From: an uncultured Sphingobacteriaceae bacterium
GTDB taxonomy: Bacteria; Bacteroidota; Bacteroidia; Sphingobacteriales; Sphingobacteriaceae
DNA: 5,266 bases
Reading direction: 5' to 3'
Assembly: GCA_937875035.1 (NCBI GenBank)
Contig: CALNCF010000052.1
Coordinates: forward strand, 1 to 5,266
Shown here: positions 1 through 5,266 of the stretch, piece by piece
Layout: every line of letters starts with the position of its first letter
Position numbering within the stretch: the first letter of the stretch is position 1
The notes under the pieces: generated by a model
What the model saw: the letters and a program-made list of their open reading frames with translations, nothing else
Database searches by the model: none
What the model was told of the DNA's origin: nothing
Position numbers and translations under genes: made by a program

Positions 1-108
1 CGCCGAGAAATGGTCTTCCAGATACGTCTCCAGCCGCTCCAGCGACAGGCCTTTCGTTTCCGGCACGAACCGCGCCACGAATGCCAGCGAGATCAGGGTA
101 TTCCCGAA
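1..108 (-). CDS. C-terminal fragment of a sugar-porter MFS transporter (both ends missing)
   Basis: Read on the minus strand from 108 down to 1, the frame gives 36 residues starting FGNTLISLAFVARF and continuing FVPETKGLSLERLE, then TYLEDHFSA. The PETKG-x-SLE motif (PETKG encoded at 49-63) closes the last membrane helix of the sugar porter family of the major facilitator superfamily, as in XylE and GalP. These are 12-helix inner-membrane proteins that import sugars, usually by proton symport. The part before the motif is hydrophobic, as the end of helix 12 should be; the part after it is the short cytoplasmic tail. No stop codon is reached before base 1. Upstream the frame closes at a stop (124-126), so the other 400 or so residues expected are not adjacent. 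Bases 1-90 are about 62% G+C by hand count, against about 53% for 91-180. Substrate cannot be told. The plus-strand reading of the same bases looks like antisense. The family call is fairly sure; why it sits here is not known. Confidence 0.62.
88..108. other. Probable sequence junction (chimera or rearrangement breakpoint)
   Basis: To the left, the minus strand encodes a credible sugar-porter C-terminus. To the right, the plus strand encodes a credible PorZ C-terminus starting at IRVFPNPVR. The two readings cannot both be intact genes: the porter would need about 400 more residues to the right, and PorZ would need several hundred more to the left. The exact point cannot be fixed, because bases 92-108 are acceptable in both readings. 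The position at the window edge makes an assembly or library chimera as likely as a real inversion, deletion or insertion. Confidence 0.55.
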
Positions 109-349
109 CCCTGTGCGTGAAAATTATTCCGGGATGATCGCCATCAAGGGCCTGGTACGGAATGCCCGTGTGAAGATCACCGATATTAACGGCGGACTGG
201 TTTACCAGACTACGGCAGAGGGCGGACAGGCGGTATGGAACGGGAAGAATTTCAGCGGGGAGCGGGTAAGCACAGGGGTGTATATGGTTTTATGTACAGA
301 TACGGAAGGAGCAGAAACGCTTGTTGAAAAGATCCTGTTTATCCATTAG
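92..349 (+). CDS. porZ: PorZ-like type IX secretion protein, C-terminal domain only
   Basis: About 85 residues form the C-terminal beta-sandwich typical of type IX secretion (T9SS) cargo and surface proteins. VFPNPVR (98-118) opens the domain, followed by a VKITDINGGLVYQT strand pair, GGQAVWNGKN, then RVSTGVYMV and a final EKILFIH before the TAG at 347-349. This version, with IKGL, KITD, GGQA-W and TGVY, closely resembles the tail of PorZ, the two-propeller member of the PorU-PorV-PorQ-PorZ attachment complex. In Porphyromonas gingivalis PorZ stays on the outer surface and helps deliver anionic LPS to cargo. Lying directly upstream of recO, 9 bases away, supports PorZ over an ordinary sorted protein. 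The propeller regions are absent. The frame is open leftwards to base 2, but residues before about 92 are Ser/Arg-rich and unlike PorZ; they are better explained by the minus-strand transporter reading. An internal GTG at 113 could be taken as a start by a gene caller, but it lies inside the conserved PNPV motif and is not a real start. Confidence 0.72.
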   Translation: MRVFPNPVRENYSGMIAIKGLVRNARVKITDINGGLVYQTTAEGGQAVWNGKNFSGERVSTGVYMVLCTDTEGAETLVEKILFIH

Positions 350-358
350 GTTTGCCGT

Positions 359-1084
359 ATGCTGCATAAAACACGGGGTATCGTATTAAAAACCACGAAG
401 TATTCGGAATCCAGCCTGGTGGTCCATATCCTTACGGAAAAGTTCGGACTGCAATCGTACATGGTGAACGGAGCCCGTAAGAGCAAGGCGAAGATCCGTG
501 CTAATATGCTGCAGCCCCTGCACCTTGTGGAGATGGTGGTGTATTTTAAGCAGGGTGGCGGATTGCAGCGCATCACCGAGCTGAAGAACCAGCCGGTTCT
601 TGTCGACATCCCCTTTGATATTGTAAAGAGTTCCCTGGCCTTGTTTCTCTGCGACCTGGTTTATCATGCCGTGCGCGACCAGGATACGGATGAGCAGATG
701 TTCGACTTCATCTTTAATTCTGTAGAGCTCCTGGATCTGAAGAAAGATCACCTTTCCAATTTTCATCTCTTGTTCATGGTAGCCTTCTCGCGCTTCCTTG
801 GTTTTTATCCTTCTTCCCAGTTCACCTCCCGCGATCATTATTTCGATCTGCGTAACGGTGTGTTCAGGGAGAACATCCCCGAGCATCCCCTGTTTATGAT
901 GGATGCGGAAGTGCAGAGCTTAAAGGAGCTGATGCAAACGGGGTTCGATAACCTGCATGAGCTCCACATCCCTTCCGCAGTACGCAGGAACCTTCTTCAG
1001 AATCTCATCGCTTATTATGAATATCACCTGGAGAAATTCGGCAGCATCCAGTCGCACCAGGTGCTCGAAGTGGTCCTGTCTTAA
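359..1084 (+). CDS. recO: DNA repair and recombination mediator RecO
   Basis: This is a complete 241-residue protein of normal length for RecO. It acts in the cytoplasm in the RecFOR pathway: it binds single-stranded DNA and SSB, works with RecR to load RecA at gaps, and can anneal complementary strands. The start MLHKTRGIVLKTTKYSESSLVV is the conserved opening of the N-terminal OB fold (about residues 1-80), which includes LTEKFGLQSYMVNGARK. It is followed by MLQPLHLVEMVVY and an all-helical C-terminal domain with SSLALFLCDLVYHAV and NFHLLFMVAFSRFLGFYP. Only one cysteine is present, so the four-Cys zinc site of some RecO proteins is missing. The ATG at 359 is chosen because the conserved N-terminus begins exactly there. 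No clear Shine-Dalgarno sequence precedes it, which is usual in Bacteroidota. It starts 9 bases after the PorZ stop, so co-transcription is likely. Its TAA overlaps the stop of the opposing gene. Confidence 0.96.
   Translation: MLHKTRGIVLKTTKYSESSLVVHILTEKFGLQSYMVNGARKSKAKIRANMLQPLHLVEMVVYFKQGGGLQRITELKNQPVLVDIPFDIVKSSLALFLCDLVYHAVRDQDTDEQMFDFIFNSVELLDLKKDHLSNFHLLFMVAFSRFLGFYPSSQFTSRDHYFDLRNGVFRENIPEHPLFMMDAEVQSLKELMQTGFDNLHELHIPSAVRRNLLQNLIAYYEYHLEKFGSIQSHQVLEVVLS
1081..1084. other. Overlapping convergent stop codons (TTAA)
   Basis: The palindrome TTAA supplies both stops: TAA of recO at 1082-1084 on plus, and TAA of the YfhO-family gene at 1081-1083 on minus. There is no intergenic space, so any terminator for either transcript must lie inside the opposing coding sequence. 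I saw no strong GC-rich hairpin with a T-tract in the adjoining 60 bases on either side. Confidence 0.95.
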
Positions 1085-3222
1085 GCGAACAAGCGTTTCC
1101 CGCAGGTGATCAGTAAAACCGGTAAGAGCAGGAGGGAGCAGGCTGTGATTCCCGCGAACAGGTAAATATATCCCGGCCTGAAAACGAATTGAACCTCATG
1201 TGTGCCGGCAGGAGCCGCAACGGTGATATAGGTATAATTTCCTGTGAATACAGGGATTTCTTCACCATCCATATAAGCCTTCCATCCCGGGAAATTGTTT
1301 TGCAATACTACGAGCATCTGCGGCGCTGCGCTCGTATAGCTCGCGCGGATATGACCGGGATCAAAGCCGGTCAGGGCAAGCTGGTCGCCTGCGGAGCTTT
1401 GTAAGACCTCATTCTTTAACAATGTCCATTCCTCATCCGCGTAACGGATCACTGTACTGTCTTTTTGCAGGGTATCCTGTTGTGAGCAAACCTGTACTGA
1501 AAAATAAATAACAGGATTTTTCCATGCCGGATCGCGCAGGTTGCTTTCGGTAAATTCATCATACGATTTCAGGACGAAAGGGCTGTAGCCATCCACACCG
1601 GGGTGCTTGTAGAAGATGCCCAGGTTCCATTCCAGCGGCCAGGTATAGGGCTGGTATACGAAGTCGTTAAAGCCCGACACCGCTTTCATTTCGGGCAGGG
1701 GGAAACCTTCTGGCTTCTGGCTGATCCGCGCTTCCACATCCTTTGCCGGAGTGTCGGCAATAACGGAGCCGTATATGTTGAGCTGCGTAGCAGCAAAAAT
1801 ATCAATGGCGATCAGCGCGATCAGAAATTTCTCTTTAAAATAAATACCCTTGCGGTAACAAAGCAGGAAGAGGGCTACACTGATCAGCAGCAATTGCAAT
1901 ATGGCCTGAACGAAGATGCGGTCGTACACCAGTCCATCGTGTATCAGGCCGGTATACGTATGCCCGGCATGCCGGTAGCTGTAGAGCGCCAGCGCTGCGA
2001 GGATCAATAGTAAGGCCATTAGTACCCGGTGGTACCTGCCCGGAGCATCCCATTGTTTTTGTATGATGAAACGGTTGATAGCCCCGGATGCGAATACGAT
2101 AAACCCGATGATGAAGAACAGCCGGAACAGCGCCGGGAAACGGAAGAGGTTCATGAAGGGCACATAGCGATAGAGCCAGGTACGTAAGGGTAATTCTGAA
2201 CCCAGGGAAATACCCAGCATCAGCAGGGAAATAAGCAGGATCAGCTTTTCCTTGCGGGTCATCTTCCCGCTGATCCCTGCGAATAAAAAGAAAAGAATGA
2301 AGAGGCCTATGTACCCGTTACTCATCGATAGGTCCGTGCCAAAGAAATCCATATCGGCAACCGTGGCAAAGGGTGTCAGCAGCGACAGCAGCGCTTTGGT
2401 TGAAAAGGGATTGGCATTTGCTTTCAGCTCACTCACTCCATCGCCCCGGTTGATATAAGGTTGCATCTCGAGGGTAGCATAGATCAACACACTGCTCAGC
2501 AGCAGGAAGCAGGCTGCCGTTAAAAGCCCTGATCTGAGCAGGAACAGCTTTTCCTTTTTAGAAGAATAAAAAAACTGTACGATAAAAAGAAGGAGGAAAA
2601 GATAGCCCCCCGTAATGAGGAAGGCTGGATATCCACCGGAAAAAACCAGGAAGAGAAAGAGCGCGCAGAGAATGGCATAGCCGTATTGTTGCTTCGTGAA
2701 GAGCGGGTGCAGGGCATAGATCGCCCAGCACATCCATGCCCCTGAGATTACCCAGGTAAGGTGCTGCGCGTTGCCAACAAAAAATCCGCAGCAACCGAAG
2801 GCCATGGCAGCGATCAGTGCGGTTTGATTATGATAATGAAAGCTCCGGATCAGCGCGTACATGCCGCAGGCCCCGGCGAAGATGGTCAGGATCAGCTCCG
2901 CTTCGACCGTATACATGGAATATCCGAAGACATAGCCCAGCACCCATGATACAGGGTACCATGCGCCGCTTTGCGGATCGGCATAAAAGGGGTAGCCCCC
3001 AAGCTGGTAAGGATTCCACAAGGGCAGGATTCCGTGCTGCAGGCATTCGGAAAGAAAATATCTCCAGGGATAGTATTGGTTCGCCGTATCCCATTTTAAG
3101 GAACCATGGAACAGGCTTACCTGCCAGTACGCGGCACACACGAACAGGAAGAGGATAATATGATGAAGAATGATTTCTTTCTTGTCGTCTTTCATACAGG
3201 GCGGGCAGGTGATTTCCGGCAT
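1081..3222 (-). CDS. YfhO-family polytopic membrane protein (putative GT-C-type glycosyltransferase)
   Basis: This 713-residue protein has about 13-14 hydrophobic segments: one at about 17-36, many between 104 and 483, and one at 689-706. A long soluble stretch lies at about 484-685. The first outer loop (about 41-90) carries the family hallmark: KWDTANQYYPWR, with Asp45 as candidate catalytic or metal residue, then LPLWNPYQLGGYPFYADPQSG. FRFPALFRLFF (about 360-370) is another typical motif. Near the C-terminus, NNFPGWKAYMDGEE (642-655) and APAGTHEVQFVFRPG (670-684) match the conserved YfhO ending. Bacillus subtilis YfhO is implicated in adding GlcNAc to lipoteichoic acid from a lipid-linked sugar made by CsbB. 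Bacteroidota lack lipoteichoic acid, so the acceptor here is unknown; glycosylation on the periplasmic side is an inference. The start is uncertain: ATG at 3222, or Met10 at 3195 (MKDDKKE), which would remove an odd CPPC-containing leader. Neither has a clear ribosome-binding site. It lies 39 bases downstream of the AsmA-like gene, probably in the same operon. Confidence 0.85.
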   Translation of the reverse strand: MPEITCPPCMKDDKKEIILHHIILFLFVCAAYWQVSLFHGSLKWDTANQYYPWRYFLSECLQHGILPLWNPYQLGGYPFYADPQSGAWYPVSWVLGYVFGYSMYTVEAELILTIFAGACGMYALIRSFHYHNQTALIAAMAFGCCGFFVGNAQHLTWVISGAWMCWAIYALHPLFTKQQYGYAILCALFLFLVFSGGYPAFLITGGYLFLLLFIVQFFYSSKKEKLFLLRSGLLTAACFLLLSSVLIYATLEMQPYINRGDGVSELKANANPFSTKALLSLLTPFATVADMDFFGTDLSMSNGYIGLFILFFLFAGISGKMTRKEKLILLISLLMLGISLGSELPLRTWLYRYVPFMNLFRFPALFRLFFIIGFIVFASGAINRFIIQKQWDAPGRYHRVLMALLLILAALALYSYRHAGHTYTGLIHDGLVYDRIFVQAILQLLLISVALFLLCYRKGIYFKEKFLIALIAIDIFAATQLNIYGSVIADTPAKDVEARISQKPEGFPLPEMKAVSGFNDFVYQPYTWPLEWNLGIFYKHPGVDGYSPFVLKSYDEFTESNLRDPAWKNPVIYFSVQVCSQQDTLQKDSTVIRYADEEWTLLKNEVLQSSAGDQLALTGFDPGHIRASYTSAAPQMLVVLQNNFPGWKAYMDGEEIPVFTGNYTYITVAAPAGTHEVQFVFRPGYIYLFAGITACSLLLLPVLLITCGKRLFA

Positions 3223-3261
3223 TCTAAAGTAGAAATTCCAAACCGTTTCCGGAGCATTGTT

Positions 3262-5266
3262 TTATTCTTCTTCCGGAACAGGCTCCTTCAGCTTGTCTTT
3301 CAGTTTCTGGAAACCGGTTTTCTTCTTGCTGGTATCTACCGGGGTCTTAGCGTTCACCGCTGCCGGTTTCTTTCCGGGGATGTCTTTCTCCCAGTCGGCG
3401 GCTCCTTCTTTTACCTGCTCCTTAAATTCCTGGTCTTTCTTGAACCAGCTGCTGAATTCTGTTTTTAATACATCCTTGACCTCGCGGCCTTCCTGTTTCA
3501 GGTCGGCTTTTATTTTCTGGCGGATCGCGTTCTTATCCAATGCGAATTTAGGGTTCGATACATTCCCGTACATACGCAGGAAGAGGGTCGTCTTCCCGGA
3601 GCCGTCATCTTCGATCTCCCCGAACTGCTCATCATTATTAAAGCGTTTCGAACGCTTGCGCATGATCTCGCTCAATAATATTTTCAGGTGATAGTCGATG
3701 TCGTTATCGAAGTTATGCGTACCGCTGAGCGTCAGGTTCAGGGCATTGCTCTGGATATCCATTGCCGGGATCGTAATGATACGGTTCCTGATGTCGATCT
3801 TGTTTTCGATCGTAGAGAAACGCATGCTCTTCAGCTCTTCCACATCAATATATTTAGCCAGCGCCAGCATTGGCTCGTAAGAGATCAGCTCTCCGTTCTC
3901 GATCAGGATGTTCCCGGTTGCGGTAAGCTGCCGGGTATCCATTTGCAGGGCTTTGGAGAATACGGCTTCGCTCTGGATAGAAGCCGACAATCGCCCGCTC
4001 AGGTTCTTGTCGACCAGCACATCCTGCGAGAAATTCTTGAACTCATAGAACATCCTGCGGATGTCGACCGATTTGAGATTAGCTTCTACATTCATGCGGA
4101 TATGGTCGGCCGATGAGGCGTCTACCCGCAGCTTCGCATAGAGCTGCCCCTTCAGGGCATCCAGCGAGAGATAATCTGAATTGAATACCTGGTTCACGAT
4201 ATGGAAGCTGCCGCGAATGTTTTCGCCGGTGAAACGCTCGAAGTTCAGTCTGCCGATGTCGGCCTTGATGTGCGCAATGATCTTCGGACTGATCTTCAGC
4301 ACATATACCGTGTCGGAAGTTGCCGAAACCCCTGCCGATACGCTGAGCAGCTGGTCGAGGTTCATGCGGTTTGAAAACAATTGCGCGTCGATCTCGATCT
4401 GCTGATCGGGCAGCAGCACAAAGGCCAGGAGATTCCGGAAATAACCGTTGATGCGAAAGTCGCTTTCGGAAATTTTCCCGCTCCACGAGTTGATCCGGAG
4501 ATCGTTGTTCCGGAACTCGAACGAGCCCGTAAATTCTTTGAACTCCAGGTCCGAACGGTCGGCCGTAAAGTGGAGGTTGCTGATGTCGAGCGTTCCTTCC
4601 GAACGGATGCGCTCGGTCCCTGCCGAATTATTAAAGTCTTTGATATAGCCTGCGAAGGAAGCGTTGATCTTCACATTGCCTCCGGCCGTTTTTATTTTTT
4701 GTGTAGGGATCAGCGGGAGCACATCCTCCATCTTCAGTTGCCCCAGGATTTCCAGCTGCAGGTAAGGGTTGTCGAAATTGCTGATGCTCATATTGGCCTG
4801 CAGAGGATTCCCTTCGATCACTCCGGAAAATTCTTTTATGTTGAGGCTGGAGCTTGCCGCGTTCTGGCTCTTACCGTTGGTATAGGCTACCTGCATTTGC
4901 ACATTCTTCACGGTGCGCTTGCCCAATGTCTGGTGGGTCACCTGCACAGTTCCGTTTCGGATACCTGCCGTGCATATAATGGAAGGCTGGCTCATCTTGC
5001 CCTGCACCTGTACATTTAAATAGAAGTCGCCCGTGCTTTGGTAATTCTTCATATAAGAAGCATAACGGTTGGGAAGGAGGCTGAGAAAAGACTGGATGGT
5101 CATTTCCGAGCCCCGGGCATCCAGGCTGATATAACGCTGGTTGTCTTTACGGCTGATCTCACCCCTGGCTACCAGGGTCATTTCGGTTAGTTTCAGCCGG
5201 AGCTCGTCGAAACGGTAATTTTCTTTTTCAGTGTCGATAAAAAGACTGGCTTCCGACCACAGCTCC
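3262..5266 (-). CDS. AsmA-like envelope protein, N-terminus outside the window
   Basis: The frame stays open to the window edge, so 667 residues are visible. The Met at 5181 is internal: the 28 residues before it (ELWSEASLFIDTEKENYRFD and on) continue the same strand pattern. The protein is built of alternating short beta-strands with repeated forms such as FKEFTGSFEFRNNDLRIN and SDFRINGYF. This is typical of the AsmA/TamB-like superfamily, whose members form long periplasmic grooves thought to carry phospholipid between membranes. Counting from the Met at 5181, the AsmA C-terminal domain lies at about 390-500 (TATGNILIENGELISYEPML, then YIDVEELKSMRFSTIENKI and LTLSGTHNFDNDIDYHLKI). The last 100 residues are different: hydrophilic, Lys/Glu-rich, probably helical or disordered, ending EPVPEEE. 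A basic patch, RKRSKR, lies at about 508-513. The expected N-terminal membrane anchor is off the window. Substrate and exact role are unknown. It is the upstream partner of the YfhO-family gene. Confidence 0.88.
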   Translation of the reverse strand, partial: ELWSEASLFIDTEKENYRFDELRLKLTEMTLVARGEISRKDNQRYISLDARGSEMTIQSFLSLLPNRYASYMKNYQSTGDFYLNVQVQGKMSQPSIICTAGIRNGTVQVTHQTLGKRTVKNVQMQVAYTNGKSQNAASSSLNIKEFSGVIEGNPLQANMSISNFDNPYLQLEILGQLKMEDVLPLIPTQKIKTAGGNVKINASFAGYIKDFNNSAGTERIRSEGTLDISNLHFTADRSDLEFKEFTGSFEFRNNDLRINSWSGKISESDFRINGYFRNLLAFVLLPDQQIEIDAQLFSNRMNLDQLLSVSAGVSATSDTVYVLKISPKIIAHIKADIGRLNFERFTGENIRGSFHIVNQVFNSDYLSLDALKGQLYAKLRVDASSADHIRMNVEANLKSVDIRRMFYEFKNFSQDVLVDKNLSGRLSASIQSEAVFSKALQMDTRQLTATGNILIENGELISYEPMLALAKYIDVEELKSMRFSTIENKIDIRNRIITIPAMDIQSNALNLTLSGTHNFDNDIDYHLKILLSEIMRKRSKRFNNDEQFGEIEDDGSGKTTLFLRMYGNVSNPKFALDKNAIRQKIKADLKQEGREVKDVLKTEFSSWFKKDQEFKEQVKEGAADWEKDIPGKKPAAVNAKTPVDTSKKKTGFQKLKDKLKEPVPEEE
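3641..3657. repeat. Perfect 7-bp inverted repeat inside the AsmA-like gene
   Basis: AAGCGTT, a 3-base spacer TCG, then AACGCTT form a perfect hairpin-capable sequence centred on base 3649. In the mRNA (minus strand) it spans the codons for the basic patch KRSKR of the AsmA-like protein. Repeated Lys/Arg codons around a Ser codon can produce such a palindrome by chance. There is no T-tract, so it is not a standard terminator. Confidence 0.4.

Noticed and set aside
386..886. A 166-codon open frame on the minus strand opposite recO
   Set aside because: It is antisense to a confidently identified, full-length RecO and its translation shows no recognisable domain; long antisense frames are common opposite such genes.
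1808..1824. Tandem GCGATCAG copies inside the YfhO-family gene
   Set aside because: Only two copies; they encode a Leu-Ile-Ala repeat in a membrane helix, which explains them.
1603..2010. A 135-codon plus-strand frame opposite the YfhO-family gene
   Set aside because: Its translation lacks family features, and the minus-strand protein is continuous through this stretch.
3222..3234. Short inverted repeat TTCTA-AAG-TAGAA just upstream of the YfhO-family start
   Set aside because: Five A/T-rich pairs with a three-base loop are too weak to support an operator or attenuator; expected by chance.
3251..3286. GGAGC...GCTCC inverted repeat around the stop of the AsmA-like gene
   Set aside because: Only five base pairs with a 26-base loop and no T-tract, so it does not support a terminator.
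3688..4116. A 142-codon plus-strand frame opposite the AsmA-like gene
   Set aside because: It lies opposite the AsmA C-terminal domain, which is well conserved on the minus strand, so it is a shadow frame.
4381..5019. A 212-codon open frame on the plus strand opposite the AsmA-like gene
   Set aside because: The minus-strand reading has clear AsmA-like beta-strand patterns throughout; the plus reading is His/Val/Leu-rich with no family features.

Overview
The window looks like a piece of a Bacteroidota chromosome, most likely Chitinophagaceae or a near relative. Three things point there: a RecO of the Bacteroidota type, a PorZ-like C-terminal domain with the type IX secretion sorting signature immediately upstream of recO, and ribosome-binding regions without a clear Shine-Dalgarno sequence. 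Coding density is nearly total. No RNA gene, IS element, CRISPR array or phage gene is visible.

Layout. Bases 1 to about 100 are odd. On the plus strand the frame leading into the PorZ tail is open, but it reads as a Ser/Arg-rich sequence unlike PorZ. The minus strand of the same bases reads as the C-terminal end of a sugar-porter MFS transporter (FVPETKGLSLE signature). The two readings meet between about 88 and 108, so this edge looks like a junction: an assembly or read chimera, or a real rearrangement. From about 92 to 349 is the PorZ-like C-terminus (+). recO follows after 9 bases (359-1084, +). It meets, tail to tail, a 713-residue YfhO-family membrane protein (1081-3222, -), and the two stop codons share the palindrome TTAA. 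Upstream of the YfhO gene on the same strand, 39 bases away, is a long AsmA-like protein (3262 to beyond 5266, -) whose N-terminus lies outside the window.

How they fit together. There are two convergent transcription units. The plus-strand unit joins a type IX secretion surface component to a recombination mediator; this linkage is familiar in Bacteroidota and probably reflects gene order, not shared function. The minus-strand unit puts an AsmA-like periplasmic or envelope protein before a polytopic YfhO-family protein (GT-C-like glycosyltransferase), which suggests a cell-envelope role. I found no convincing undescribed system here. The main point worth checking is the junction at the left edge.
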